DNA of 64,000 nt from UBA7672 sp038326205 (GCA_038326205.1 JBBQJV010000012.1:6328-70327), one strand, 5' to 3'; shown: positions 7,536 to 16,981, numbered from the stretch's first letter. Notes: generated by a model from the sequence alone, not told the origin. Made by a program: numbers and translations.

Positions 7536-9191
7536 TCAACGCCGATAGACTACCTTGCCGCTCACCACCGTGATCGCGGGATCGACTTTCAGAATGTCCG
7601 CTTCCGGCACAGTCATGATGTCCCCCGTGAAGCCGGTGAAGTCCGCCAGCTTGCCCGGCTCGATCGTGCCGAGGTCCTTCTCCCGGAACGATGCAAAGGC
7701 CGGCCACAGCGTGAACATCTTCAGCGCCTCGCCCCGCGTCACAGCCTGCTCAGGATGCCAGTCAGGCGCCGAATTGCCCTTCAGGTCCTTGCGCGCCACG
7801 GCGGCATAGAACTCGATGCGCGGATCGCCCTGCTCCACCGGAGCATCCGACCCGCCCGCGATGATCGACCCCGCATCGATCAGCGCCCGCCACGCATACG
7901 CCCCCGCCAGCCGGTCCTCGCCTAGCCGCGCCGGGGCAAAGTAAAGATCGCCGATCGCGTGGCTCGGCTGCATCGAGGGAATGATGCCCAGCGCCTTGAA
8001 GCGTGGAATGTCCTCCACATGCAGGATCTGCGAATGCTCGATGCGCCAACGCCTGTCGGCCTTGGGATCGGCTGAAGCTGCGAACGCCTTGCCCATCCAG
8101 TCGAGCACCAGCTTGTTACCTTCGTCGCCGATGGCGTGCATGCAGACCTGCACGCCAGCATCCGCAGCCTTCTTCATCAGCTCCAGCGTCGCTGTCTCGT
8201 CCGCGCGCTGCAGCCCCTTGATGTCCGCATGATCCGAATACGGGGCCGTCAGCAGCGCCCCGCGCGAGCCCAGCGCGCCGTCCATGTAGAGTTTGATGGC
8301 CTTGGTGGTGACCAGCCCGTCCTTGCTTGTCCCGAACGTCACGCTGTCAAAACTCGCGCCATCGATCGCATTCCAGACGCGCAGCTTCATCTTGCCGGCA
8401 TCGTCCATCGCATTGAGGATCGGCACGTGCGCGGCCGCCACCGACATGCTGTGCACGCCCGTCCAGCCCAGCCCGATCTCGCGCGCGATGCCTTTGGTGA
8501 AAGTCTCTTTCACTTGCGCTTCCGTCGGCGTCGTCGCGAGCGCCGCCATCGGCGCCATCGCATTGTCGATCAGCATGCCCGTAGGCAAGCCATCCTTGCC
8601 AACCTCGATGCGGCCGCCGCTCGGTTGTGATTTCGGCTTGCCATCCAGCCCAACAGCCTTCAGCGCGGCTGTATTCACCAGCATCGCATGACCATCCGAG
8701 CGGACGAGGACGGTGGGCCGGTCGCCCGTCACCGCATCGATGTCCTGACGATTCGGAAAGCGCGCCTCGGGCCAGTGCGTCTCGATCCAGCCGCGCCCCT
8801 CCAGTGGCTGTCCTGCCGGCGCGGTCTTCGCCGCCTCGCCCACCACCTGTACCAACTCGGCAAGCGACGCCACGGTGTCGAGGTTCAGCGTCTGCTCGCG
8901 TTCACCGATGCCATAGAGGTGCGCGTGCGCGTCGGTGAAGCCCGGATAGAGAAATGCTCCAGCGAGATCGACCTTCTCGGTCTTCTCCCCCGCCGAGTTC
9001 AACAGCTCGTCCTGCACGCCCACCTCGACAATGCGGCCATCCTTCACGCTCACAGCCGTCGCAGGCAGCTGCCCGTCGACGCCGGTGTAGATCGTGCCGC
9101 CAAAGAAGATCGCGTCAGGCGGGTTGGCAGGCGCTTGGTTGCACCCCGCCACCAGCGCCAGCACCGCCACAGCCGCCAGAACAGAACGCAT
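7536..9191 (-). CDS. YtcJ-type amidohydrolase lipoprotein
   Basis: A 551-residue secreted metal-dependent hydrolase. The N-terminus is a lipoprotein signal (MRSVLAAVAVLALVAGC) with the acylated Cys at 16. The composite beta domain (AIFFGGTIYTGVDG) is followed by the metal motif GFTDAHAHLYG, the His of HAIGDEGN and a C-terminal PGKLADFTGF, the order seen in YtcJ/N-substituted formamide deformylase-like amidohydrolases. Substrate cannot be predicted. It stands alone between tRNA-Ser and rpmB. Confidence 0.88.
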   Translation of the reverse strand: MRSVLAAVAVLALVAGCNQAPANPPDAIFFGGTIYTGVDGQLPATAVSVKDGRIVEVGVQDELLNSAGEKTEKVDLAGAFLYPGFTDAHAHLYGIGEREQTLNLDTVASLAELVQVVGEAAKTAPAGQPLEGRGWIETHWPEARFPNRQDIDAVTGDRPTVLVRSDGHAMLVNTAALKAVGLDGKPKSQPSGGRIEVGKDGLPTGMLIDNAMAPMAALATTPTEAQVKETFTKGIAREIGLGWTGVHSMSVAAAHVPILNAMDDAGKMKLRVWNAIDGASFDSVTFGTSKDGLVTTKAIKLYMDGALGSRGALLTAPYSDHADIKGLQRADETATLELMKKAADAGVQVCMHAIGDEGNKLVLDWMGKAFAASADPKADRRWRIEHSQILHVEDIPRFKALGIIPSMQPSHAIGDLYFAPARLGEDRLAGAYAWRALIDAGSIIAGGSDAPVEQGDPRIEFYAAVARKDLKGNSAPDWHPEQAVTRGEALKMFTLWPAFASFREKDLGTIEPGKLADFTGFTGDIMTVPEADILKVDPAITVVSGKVVYRR

Positions 9192-9307
9192 GAAAAACCC
9201 CTCGCCGTTGCCGACGAAGGGTTTCAGAACTTGCGAGCCGTGGAAAGTGCGAGATCAAGCATCGCGCCGAAAAGTGTCCAGCGTTTCGGCTCAAGCGATG
9301 CGACGAG

Positions 9308-9352
9308 CAAAAAACTGAAGCGAGCGCGCGATCAATCGCGCACGAAGCTTCA
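9308..9352 (-). terminator. Rho-independent terminator of rpmB
   Basis: Downstream of the L28 stop, and overlapping it, the minus strand folds into a stem with TGAAGC/GCTTCA at the base and TGCGCGAT/ATCGCGCG at the top, followed by AGTTTTTT. Confidence 0.8.
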
Positions 9353-9637
9353 GGCCGCCTTGGCCTTCTTCGCGATCTCTTTCTTGACCTTCAGCATCTT
9401 GGGCGACAGTTCCTCGTCCTTTGACTTGGCGAGGAAGCCGTCGAGGCCGCCGCGCTTGTCGATGGTGCGGAGGGCCGCTGCCGAAACGCGAGCCGAATAG
9501 GACTGGCCCATGGCTTCCGAATGGACCGTCACATTGACCAGGTTTGGCAGGTAGCGCCGTTTGGTCTTGATGTTCGAGTGGCTGACAGAGTTGCCAACCA
9601 TGGGTTTTTTGCCGGTAAGTTCACAAATGCGGGACAT
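9350..9637 (-). CDS. rpmB: 50S ribosomal protein L28
   Basis: A 95-residue ribosomal protein, beginning MSRICELTGKKPMVGNSVSHS and followed by the basic NIKTKRRYLPNL block characteristic of bacterial L28. The C-terminal tail is Lys/Ala rich, as in alphaproteobacterial versions. The open frame extends far upstream but only this part has L28 sequence. It is monocistronic here, with its own terminator. Confidence 0.97.
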   Translation of the reverse strand: MSRICELTGKKPMVGNSVSHSNIKTKRRYLPNLVNVTVHSEAMGQSYSARVSAAALRTIDKRGGLDGFLAKSKDEELSPKMLKVKKEIAKKAKAA

Positions 9638-9804
9638 GGCCCATCTTTCCTGGATCGTCTGCAACGATCGAAAAGCCCATAAAGCGCGGGCTTCCGACCG
9701 TAGGCTGAAAGCGAAGGCGGGTGGATAGTGGGGGAGGCCCGAACTGTCAAGCTTGGCGGTCGCCGCCAGCGCCCGGAATATAGCACCTGAAAAGCCCGGC
9801 CAGC

Positions 9805-10941
9805 TCAGGTCTTCCGGCCCGCCCAGACAGCATCGAAAACGCGAAGGAAATTGCCGCCGACAAAGGCTGCTGCATTCTTCCGACCATAGCCTCGCCGCAA
9901 CAGTTCCGCGACCAGTTCGGGCAACTGGAGATAGCTGGTGAAGACCGGCTGGAAGTTGGCGTCCATGTCCGTGCCGAGGCTCACATGCTCCGGCCCCAGC
10001 ACGCCCGCAAGGTCTATGATCCGGCCGACATATTCGTCCAGCGTGGTCATGCCGATGCCCGCCGGCCACGCGCCGATGATCCCGCCCCGGCTGCTGATCT
10101 CCTTGGCCAGTTCAATGCTGATGAAGCGCGGATGCGTTGCCCCGCGTCCATTCACATGCGTATGCGAACACATTACCGGCGCACTGCTGACCGAGAGCGC
10201 AGCCGCTGCCGTGTCTTCCGAAGCGTGCGCCAGGTCGACCACCATGCCCAGCCGGTTCATCTCGCGGATCACGTCAGCGCCGAAGGGCGGCAGTCCGGCC
10301 CACACCGGCGGCGCTGTCTGAATGTCGCCGACTTCGTTGGGCCGGTAGTGCACCAGCGTGATCGAGCGCACGTCATCATCGAACGCCTTGCGCACATTGG
10401 CGATGTCCCCCGCAAGGAAGTCCGCTCCCTCAACCGTCAGCAGGCCGGTGATTCCGCCCTTCGCGTGAATACGGCGGAAATCGCCGGGCTCTTTCACGAA
10501 GGTCACGCTTAGCTCAGCCAGCACGCTGTGCATGTTGGCGATCTGGCGTTCGTAACTCGCGCGCGCTTCGCCTGGATGGAAATCACGCGCCGCGCCCAAC
10601 CCGCCGCCCGCGACGACATTCAGCACCTCCACATCAGCGACGACGGCAAAGCTCGCCCCGCTGAGCTGCCCCTCGCGCATCTCTGCAATGGCGCGATCTT
10701 CCGATGGTCCGCCCGCCGACATGATCTTGAGCGCCGGCGACAGATCAGTCGCATCCCGGCCAAACGTCCGCCCCGGATGGGCATGGATGTCGATCGCAGG
10801 ATTTGTCTTTAACAGGTCATGCGCCTGCTGCAGGAAGTCCGCGTCCGTCGACGTCGATCGCAACACGTCCGCGTTCACGCATCCGGTCGCAGCAAGTCCC
10901 GCAACGCTCATGCCGGAGAGCAACAAGTGTCTGCGATTCAC
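9805..10941 (-). CDS. Membrane dipeptidase (renal dipeptidase family), Tat-exported lipoprotein
   Basis: A 378-residue zinc dipeptidase. GTG 10941 is chosen because AGGAGGAG lies directly upstream and the product then begins with a twin-arginine leader (NRRHLLLSGMSVAGLAATGC) that also carries a lipobox. Family features are DIHAHPGR near the N-terminus, the TVEGADFL metal-bridging Glu, SHTHVNG, and LGTDMDANFQ. It would hydrolyse dipeptides in the periplasm. The HAH in place of the usual HND at the first metal motif is a variant seen in many bacterial paralogues, so exact substrate is open. Confidence 0.87.
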   Translation of the reverse strand: MNRRHLLLSGMSVAGLAATGCVNADVLRSTSTDADFLQQAHDLLKTNPAIDIHAHPGRTFGRDATDLSPALKIMSAGGPSEDRAIAEMREGQLSGASFAVVADVEVLNVVAGGGLGAARDFHPGEARASYERQIANMHSVLAELSVTFVKEPGDFRRIHAKGGITGLLTVEGADFLAGDIANVRKAFDDDVRSITLVHYRPNEVGDIQTAPPVWAGLPPFGADVIREMNRLGMVVDLAHASEDTAAAALSVSSAPVMCSHTHVNGRGATHPRFISIELAKEISSRGGIIGAWPAGIGMTTLDEYVGRIIDLAGVLGPEHVSLGTDMDANFQPVFTSYLQLPELVAELLRRGYGRKNAAAFVGGNFLRVFDAVWAGRKT

Positions 10942-11230
10942 GGGAACTCCTCCTGATGTGCGCTCCAATCCAGCGAGCTTGTGGTGTTATGGTCTGGTTC
11001 CACCTCACGCAAGCACGGTCGCGATAGCGGACATTCAACGGTAATCCACAGCCTGACCCGTTGACCCAACGCTCCGTCGCCCCCACCCTTCGACCCAGGA
11101 CCGATCCGAGTCCTCTGGGAAGACGGACATGCGCTGGCGCCCGCTCACTCCCCTCGCAGATCAGAAGCTGCACCAATGCGTGCGCCGTCTCGCGATCGCT
11201 TGATCCGCCTTTCTTGCAGGAGCGCCGCAA
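10942..11230. other. Divergent intergenic region between dipeptidase and helicase operon
   Basis: It presumably carries promoters for both directions. I see no strong palindrome, no convincing ORF and no RNA gene. Confidence 0.4.
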
Positions 11231-13867
11231 CTGGCCGCCAGTGACAACACCCCTGATGGGCAGCGTATCCGGGCCGTGCTCGGGCCCACCAACACCGGCA
11301 AGACGCACCTTGCCGTGGAGCGGATGCTTGCCCACGGCACAGGCATGATCGGCCTGCCGCTGCGCCTGCTCGCGCGCGAAATCTACGACCGCATGGTGAG
11401 AGAGAAAGGCCCCAAGGCCTGCGCGCTGATCACCGGCGAGGAACGCATACGCCCCGACACAGCCCGCTATTTCGCTTGCACCGTCGAAGCTATGCCGGTC
11501 TCGGAAGGCGCGGACTTCATGGCCATCGACGAGATCCAGCTCGCGCAGGACCCCGATCGCGGCCACGTCTTTACCGACCGCATCCTGCACGCACGCGGCC
11601 GCCACGAGACCATGCTGCTCGGCGCCGACACCATGCGCCCCGCGCTTGAACGCCTTGACCTCAACATCGATGGCGAGCGCCGCGAGCGTTTCTCCAAGCT
11701 GAGCTATGCTGGCCCAATCAAGATCACCAAGCTGCCCAAGCGCTCGGCCATCGTCGCGTTTTCGTCCGAAGAAGTCTACGCCATCGCCGAACTGCTGAAG
11801 CGCCAGCGCGGCGGCTGCGCCGTCATCATGGGCGCGCTCTCCCCGCGCACCCGCAACGCGCAGGTCGACCTCTATCAGTCTGGAGAAGTCGACTACATCG
11901 TCGCGACCGACGCCATCGGCATGGGCCTCAACCTCGATGTCGGCCACATCGCGTTTGCCTCGCGCCGCAAGTTCGATGGCCGCCAGCGTCGTTTCCTCCG
12001 CGCCGATGAACTCGCACAAATTGCCGGGCGCGCCGGCCGGTTCCGCGACGATGGCACGTTTGGCGAGACAGCCGACTGCGAAGCGTTCGAGGAAGAAACC
12101 GTCGACCGCATCGTCAACCACCATTTCGAGCCGGTCGACTATCTGAACTGGCGCAACTCCAACCTCGACTGGGCGAGCGTCGCCGGCCTGCTCGCCTCCC
12201 TGCGCCGGTCCTCGCCCGACGTGATCCTGCGTCGCGCACCCGAAGCGCTCGACGAGACCACCCTCGCCACACTCGCCGCTGACCCGGACGTGAAACGCAC
12301 CGCACGCACGCCCGCGCATGTGCGCCGCCTGTGGGATCTCTGCACCCTGCCCGACTTCCGCAAATACGGACCCGATGCGCACCTCAAACTGGTTCAGACG
12401 CTGGTCGAAAAACTCGCCGAGCCCTCCGCCCGCATCGGCGATGAATGGATGTACGCGCAGGTCGAGCGCCTCAACCGCACCGAAGGCGAGATCGACAACC
12501 TGCAGCAACGCCTCGCCGAAATCCGAACCTGGACCTACGCGGCCAATCGCGGCGACTGGCTGCAGAACGCCGAGACATGGCGTGGCCGCACGCGCGAGAT
12601 CGAAGACCGTCTGTCCGACGCGCTCCACCAGGCGCTGATGAGCCGTTTCGTCGATCGCCGCACGTCGGCCCTGCTCAAGCATCTCAACTCGAACGAAGAA
12701 CCGCCCGCCGAGATTGGCCCCGCTGGTGAAATCTCCATCGGCGGCCACTTGGTTGGCCGCCTCGACGGCCTCGTATTCCACGCGGAAACCGCAGACGAGA
12801 CGCTGGCCGGGCGCGCCCTGCGCGGCGCGGCACTGAAATCCCTCCGTCCAATCATCGAGCGCCGCCTCGCCGCCATCACCATTGCCCCCGACGCCGACCT
12901 CACCTTCGACGCGAGGCAAGCCGCCATCGTCCACGCCGATGCGCCCGTCGCGAAGCTCTGCGTCGCCGCCGACTGGCACACGCCGCGCGTCGAACTGATC
13001 GGCGCGCGCGATGCCGTCGCCACCAGCCGAGACGCGGCGCTCGAGCGTCTCGCCCGTTGGTTTGCAGACCATTCCCGATTGACGCTGGCCGCGCTCCACG
13101 CCCTGCGCGAAACGCTCGATGGCAAGGACCTGCGCGGCGCTGCCCGTGGCGCTGCCTTCCAGCTTCTCGAAACAGGCGCCGCCTTCGACCGCCGCCACAC
13201 GGGCCCCGCCTTCAACCTCACCGCCCAAGACCGCGCCGTGCTCAACGTCGCCGGCGTCAGGACCGGCCGCGTCGCGACATGGCTCCCCGGCCTGCTCAAG
13301 CCCGCCGCCGCCCGCCTCGTGCTCGCCCTGCGCGCCATCCACTCCGGCAGCCCCGCGCCTGAGCCGCCAACGCAATCCTCCTTCCCGCTGAAGGATACGC
13401 CGTGGACCGATGCAATGCTGTTGACTGCCGGCTATCTCCGCCTCGGCCCACGCGCCGTCCGCGCTGACCTTGCCGAACGGCTCGCAGGATCGCTCTCGCA
13501 AGTCCGCCGAGCCTCGGACAAATCCGCGTTCGCCGTCCCGCCCGAACTCGCAGCGCAAGTCGGCTGCCCCTCCGCCGACTTCCCCTCGATCCTGCGGGCG
13601 CTTGGCCTCAAGCCCGCCGAGAAGGACCGCGAGACAGGCGCGGTGAAACTCTGGCGCTTCCCCGCCCAGCGCAGCCCGGACCTCACGCCCCGACAACAGC
13701 AACGGCAGCAGCAACCACCCGCGCGTCCCAGCCCTCCGCCGACGGGCCCCTTCGCCGCTCTTGCGGACCTCGTCATCGCCCACCAGCCTGCACAGCCGCA
13801 GCAGCAGCGCCGCCGCCGCAGGCAACGCCGTCCCTCCGCAGTCGCCACGCCAAAGGCGGTCTCATGA
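11231..13867 (+). CDS. SUV3-like superfamily 2 RNA helicase
   Basis: An ATP-dependent RNA helicase of the SUV3 type common in Alphaproteobacteria. Walker A is GPTNTGKTH at the very start and the DExH-like box is AIDEIQLA. Motif VI-like sequence is QIAGRAGRFRDDG. The C-terminal half contains long helices and a basic Gln/Pro/Arg-rich tail. The first conventional start is GTG 11276, which leaves only two residues before the Walker A strand. The frame is open back to a stop near 11200, and CTG 11231 has AGGAG eight bases upstream, giving a normal-looking N-terminus. I therefore give 11231, but 11276 is the conservative choice. The stop overlaps the next start (ATGA). Confidence 0.85.
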   Translation: MAASDNTPDGQRIRAVLGPTNTGKTHLAVERMLAHGTGMIGLPLRLLAREIYDRMVREKGPKACALITGEERIRPDTARYFACTVEAMPVSEGADFMAIDEIQLAQDPDRGHVFTDRILHARGRHETMLLGADTMRPALERLDLNIDGERRERFSKLSYAGPIKITKLPKRSAIVAFSSEEVYAIAELLKRQRGGCAVIMGALSPRTRNAQVDLYQSGEVDYIVATDAIGMGLNLDVGHIAFASRRKFDGRQRRFLRADELAQIAGRAGRFRDDGTFGETADCEAFEEETVDRIVNHHFEPVDYLNWRNSNLDWASVAGLLASLRRSSPDVILRRAPEALDETTLATLAADPDVKRTARTPAHVRRLWDLCTLPDFRKYGPDAHLKLVQTLVEKLAEPSARIGDEWMYAQVERLNRTEGEIDNLQQRLAEIRTWTYAANRGDWLQNAETWRGRTREIEDRLSDALHQALMSRFVDRRTSALLKHLNSNEEPPAEIGPAGEISIGGHLVGRLDGLVFHAETADETLAGRALRGAALKSLRPIIERRLAAITIAPDADLTFDARQAAIVHADAPVAKLCVAADWHTPRVELIGARDAVATSRDAALERLARWFADHSRLTLAALHALRETLDGKDLRGAARGAAFQLLETGAAFDRRHTGPAFNLTAQDRAVLNVAGVRTGRVATWLPGLLKPAAARLVLALRAIHSGSPAPEPPTQSSFPLKDTPWTDAMLLTAGYLRLGPRAVRADLAERLAGSLSQVRRASDKSAFAVPPELAAQVGCPSADFPSILRALGLKPAEKDRETGAVKLWRFPAQRSPDLTPRQQQRQQQPPARPSPPPTGPFAALADLVIAHQPAQPQQQRRRRRQRRPSAVATPKAVS

Positions 13868-14184
13868 GCGAAGACAGTCAAGCGCCCGAAGACAGCCTCC
13901 GTCTCGACGTGTTCCTCTGGCGCGCGCGCTTCTTCAAAGCGCGAACCTCGGCCACCGAGGCGATCGAAAAGTCGGGCGCTCGGATCGAACGCGACGGACT
14001 GGTCCGCCGGATCGACAAGCCGGCAACGCACGTCGAGCCCGGTGATATCGTCTCGTTCAAAGCGCCCGCAGGTATGACGCTGGTGCGAATTCTTGCCCTC
14101 CCCGACCGACGCGGTCCCCCCGCCGAAGCCGCAGCGTGTTATGAGCCGCTCGGGGACCAAGCACCGGCGAGGCCAAAGGCGTGA
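13864..14184 (+). CDS. S4 domain RNA-binding protein (HslR-like)
   Basis: A 106-residue protein with the S4 RNA-binding fold: LRLDVFLWRARFFKARTSATEAIE then GARIERDG and a short strand. This matches HslR/heat shock protein 15, which binds stalled 50S-tRNA complexes. It overlaps the helicase stop by four bases and the following protease start by four bases, so the three genes are almost certainly co-translated. Pairing of the SUV3-like helicase with an S4 protein is common in this class. Confidence 0.88.
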   Translation: MSEDSQAPEDSLRLDVFLWRARFFKARTSATEAIEKSGARIERDGLVRRIDKPATHVEPGDIVSFKAPAGMTLVRILALPDRRGPPAEAAACYEPLGDQAPARPKA

Positions 14185-14699
14185 CAGAGCAGACCAATCC
14201 GTCCAGCCTCATCACCACGGCCATCGCTTCCGTGCGTCGCCTGCCGGACCTGCGTGCGGCGATCGAAGGCGTGATCCTGTTCCTGATGGTGGTCGGCGCC
14301 GGGATCTGGGCGGTGCAGGCAGGCATCCTCGTGCTCGATCCTGCCCCCGCCGCCAATGTCGGCGCGATCTCGCTCTCAGCCTTCCTGCTCCCCGCCCTAG
14401 CCGAGGAACTCGTCTTCCGCTCATGGCTCCCGCGCGGCGCCCCGCTGCCAGCCATCGCTTCTTTTCTCGCTTACGTCTTCTGGCACCCTCTGCAAGTAAA
14501 CCTGAACTTGCCCTTCGCCCGCCCCGAATTCAGCAATGCGTCCTTTCTCGGTCTCGTCGCCTGGCTGGGACTTGCCTGCACGCTGGCGCGAGTCCGCTCC
14601 GGTTCGATCTGGCCGGGCGTCGTCATCCACTGGGGCGTGGTGGTACTCTGGCTGGCGCTCTTTGGCGGACAGGGCGCCGTGGCGGTTCAGCCCCGCTGA
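14181..14699 (+). CDS. CPBP family intramembrane protease
   Basis: A 172-residue membrane protein with about four hydrophobic helices. The CPBP/CAAX-protease-like signature is present: AEELVFRSW (Glu-Glu-x3-Arg), FWHPLQ and IHWGVVVLW. The family includes intramembrane glutamic proteases and bacteriocin-immunity proteins; the substrate here is unknown. It is the third gene of an overlapping operon with the helicase and S4 protein. Confidence 0.8.
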   Translation: MTEQTNPSSLITTAIASVRRLPDLRAAIEGVILFLMVVGAGIWAVQAGILVLDPAPAANVGAISLSAFLLPALAEELVFRSWLPRGAPLPAIASFLAYVFWHPLQVNLNLPFARPEFSNASFLGLVAWLGLACTLARVRSGSIWPGVVIHWGVVVLWLALFGGQGAVAVQPR

Positions 14700-14768
14700 C
14701 AGGGGCCTTCAATTGACTTTAACCCACCAAGGCCACACATCGCGGGCCCAAGCTGAGACTGCATTGCC

Positions 14769-15110
14769 ATGACCTACATCGTCACCGACGCCTGCATCCG
14801 GTGCAAATACATGGACTGCATAGAAGTGTGTCCGGTGGACTGCTTCTATGAAGGTGAGAACTTCCTGGTGATCCACCCGGAAGAATGCATCGATTGTGGT
14901 GTTTGCCAGCCGGAATGCCCCGTCGAGGCCATCGTGCCGGACACTGAGGACGACGCCGACGGCAAGTGGTTGAAGTTAAACACCGACTACGCGAAAATCT
15001 GGCCTAACATTACCCTAAAAGGGACGCCCCCGGCCGACGCTGACGATTACGCAAAGGTTAAGGGCAAGCTTGCGACGCTTTTTTCGGAAAAACCCGGCAC
15101 CGGGAGCTGA
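14769..15110 (+). CDS. fdxA: Seven-iron ferredoxin
   Basis: A 113-residue ferredoxin carrying one 3Fe-4S and one 4Fe-4S cluster. The Cys pattern (CIRCKYMDCIEVCPVDC, then CIDCGVCQPECP) is that of FdxA. The C-terminal extension ending in TLFSEKPG is typical of the family. It precedes carD, an order conserved in Alphaproteobacteria. Cytoplasmic electron carrier; physiological partner not evident here. Confidence 0.95.
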   Translation: MTYIVTDACIRCKYMDCIEVCPVDCFYEGENFLVIHPEECIDCGVCQPECPVEAIVPDTEDDADGKWLKLNTDYAKIWPNITLKGTPPADADDYAKVKGKLATLFSEKPGTGS

Positions 15111-15174
15111 GGCGAAATGCCGCTAGACCCTGCGTTAGCAGGGCAAACCGCGCGCATCGCGCTGTAGCAACGAG

Positions 15175-15200
15175 TTGAAATTTCTTACAATTGTGCTAAG
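15175..15200 (+). promoter_or_regulatory. Candidate housekeeping promoter of carD
   Basis: TTGAAA at 15175-15180 and GCTAAG at 15195-15200 are separated by 14 bases, fitting the Caulobacter sigma-73 consensus (TTGAC-N10-14-GCTANA). The carD start is 124 bp downstream, leaving a long leader. Confidence 0.5.
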
Positions 15201-15323
15201 CCTTGTCGATCGCCGAAGGGCGAAACCAGAAACGCATCAGGTCATGAACGCATGCCGCACACCCCTTGGGTGAGCGCAACCGAGTTCGTGACACTAGTTG
15301 CGAGTACAATGAGGTGATCACGC

Positions 15324-15848
15324 ATGACGAAGAAGCTGCCCGCAAAACTCGTCGAAGGACTCTTCAACATCGGCCAGCATGTTGTCTACCCTGCGCATGG
15401 CGTCGGCCGTGTGACAGGTGTCGAGACGCAGCAGGTAGCCGGTATGAAGCTGGAAGTGTTCGTGGTCGCCTTTGATCAGGACAAGTTGATCCTGCGCGTT
15501 CCGGTGGCAAAAGCCGCCTCATCGGGCATGCGCGCCCTCGCGTCGACCCGCATCGTTGGCGATGCGCTCAAGACGCTTGGCGGCCGTGCCCGCATCAAGC
15601 GTACGATGTGGTCGCGCCGCGCTCAGGAATACGAAGCGAAGATCAACTCCGGCAACCTGATCCAGATCGCCGAAGTGGTCCGTGACCTCCACCGCGCCGG
15701 CGACCAGCCCGACCAGTCCTATTCGGAACGTCAGCTCTATGAATCGGCGCTGGACCGTATGGCGCGCGAACTGGCGGCCGTGGAAAATATCAAGCACGCC
15801 GAAGCCGTCGAGAAGCTGTCCAAGTCGCTCGCCAAGCGCGCTGCCTGA
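15324..15848 (+). CDS. carD: CarD family transcriptional regulator
   Basis: A 174-residue RNA polymerase-binding protein (CdnL/CarD). The N-terminal Tudor-like RNA polymerase-interacting domain starts FNIGQHVVYPAHGVGRV. The helical C-terminal DNA-binding domain includes MWSRRAQEYEAKINSGN and YESALDRMARELA. It stabilises open complexes at housekeeping and rRNA promoters. The start has a GAGGTGATCACGC leader. It follows fdxA and ends at a strong terminator. Confidence 0.95.
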   Translation: MTKKLPAKLVEGLFNIGQHVVYPAHGVGRVTGVETQQVAGMKLEVFVVAFDQDKLILRVPVAKAASSGMRALASTRIVGDALKTLGGRARIKRTMWSRRAQEYEAKINSGNLIQIAEVVRDLHRAGDQPDQSYSERQLYESALDRMARELAAVENIKHAEAVEKLSKSLAKRAA

Positions 15849-15872
15849 ATAGCTCCACAAGACGAATGATTG

Positions 15873-15903
15873 AAAAAGGCGTCCCGATCGGGACGCCTTT
15901 TTT
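15873..15903 (+). terminator. Strong terminator after carD
   Basis: The perfect palindrome GGCGTCCCGATCGGGACGCC is preceded by AAAAA and followed by TTTTTT, so it can terminate in both directions. Confidence 0.95.
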
Positions 15904-16186
15904 GTTTCCGGGATGACGGTTCGGCGTCAAATCGAAGTTGACGGACCGTCTGTGAAAAACGCCCGGGCCTCTTGCACAACCTGAACGGAAGCTGTTCGGA
16001 GCGGATTCATCAATCGCGCGAATCTGACGTAGCGCGCTGCACAACATGCGTGCGCATGAGTGTTCTGGGTTGAACTAAATTCAATCAATTGGCGAGTCCG
16101 GTTGATGCGTGCTTGCTTCTCTAATTCGCTAACAGCCCGGCTGTTACTAACTTCGGCTTGGGTGATAGGCTGACGGGGGGGTCATC
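15904..16186. other. Intergenic region before the two-TM protein
   Basis: No gene is supported. TTGATG near 16103 and GCTAAC near 16128 form a plausible promoter for the next gene. Nothing else stands out. Confidence 0.35.
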
Positions 16187-16807
16187 GTGAAAAAACTACA
16201 GAAACGTACCAACGTCGAAGCAACATTCGAATTCGGCGAAACTGATCTGGTCTACTCGCTCCATTACGGATCTTCGGTCTCAAAAGTGGTCACCGACTAT
16301 TTCGAGATCGTCCCGCAGCGCAAATTCGTGGCCCGCAGGGACTGGTCCAAGTTCGGCTTTGGCGGACTGCTGACCCTGATCGCAGGCGCCGCCATTGCCG
16401 CCGAGACCTACGTCCGAGGCGTTCAGCCGTTGTCGGCGCTCTGGTTTGCGCCGGCTCTGGCCGTGCTGGTCGGCTTCCTCTTTGTCCGCAATCACTTCCG
16501 GGTCTTCGAGGCGTCGGGCGACCCGATCTGGATCATCGAAGGATCTGATTCACGCGAAATCATTGCCGAGATCGAGTTGCGCCGTCGCGACCGCATCGCG
16601 CAGATCTACGGAGCGATCAACTACGCGAACGAGCCAGAACTCGAGTTCAACAAGATCGAGTGGCTGGTGCTGGAATCAGTCTTCACACGCGATGAAGCCA
16701 ACAATCAGACCGCGATCCTGAAGGCCCACATCGCCGAAAAGGCCGTCGCTGCCGAACTGCAGGACGAAATCCGGCAATTTTTCCCGCGCGAAGCAATCGC
16801 AATCTGA
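16187..16807 (+). CDS. Two-TM membrane protein of unknown function
   Basis: A 206-residue protein starting at GTG 16187. Residues 1-55 are soluble, with a strand-rich FEFGETDLVYSLHYGSS segment. Two hydrophobic helices (about 58-76 and 83-101) flank a short VRGVQPLSAL loop. The C-terminal 105 residues are charged and helical. No family is recognised. The layout resembles a small membrane sensor or PH-like protein, but this is only an impression. Confidence 0.75.
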   Translation: MKKLQKRTNVEATFEFGETDLVYSLHYGSSVSKVVTDYFEIVPQRKFVARRDWSKFGFGGLLTLIAGAAIAAETYVRGVQPLSALWFAPALAVLVGFLFVRNHFRVFEASGDPIWIIEGSDSREIIAEIELRRRDRIAQIYGAINYANEPELEFNKIEWLVLESVFTRDEANNQTAILKAHIAEKAVAAELQDEIRQFFPREAIAI

Positions 16808-16848
16808 TCAAGCGGAAAAAACGCCCTATCTCTCGAAACGAAAGTACT

Positions 16849-16875
16849 CGCGCCCGTAGAAATTCTACGGGCGCG
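16849..16875. other. Near-perfect inverted repeat upstream of the sigma factor gene
   Basis: Arms CGCGCCCGTAGAA and TTCTACGGGCGCG (13 bp, no mismatch) are separated by one base. There is no T-run after it, so it may be an operator or a terminator of the preceding gene without a U-tract. Confidence 0.6.
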
Positions 16876-16981
16876 GGAACCGTCGTCTGAATAACGAGTT
16901 AATTCAGCGGACATGGGTCTGCTGGCTAAGGCTTGCTGCACACCCGTCGTTAGAATCCCCGGGACGATGGGAGACGATTTC

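Noticed and set aside
10817..13825. A 1,002-codon open frame on the minus strand opposite the helicase gene
   Set aside because: It is the antisense shadow of a GC-rich gene with clear helicase motifs; the predicted sequence is Gly/Ala/Val/Glu-rich without any domain.
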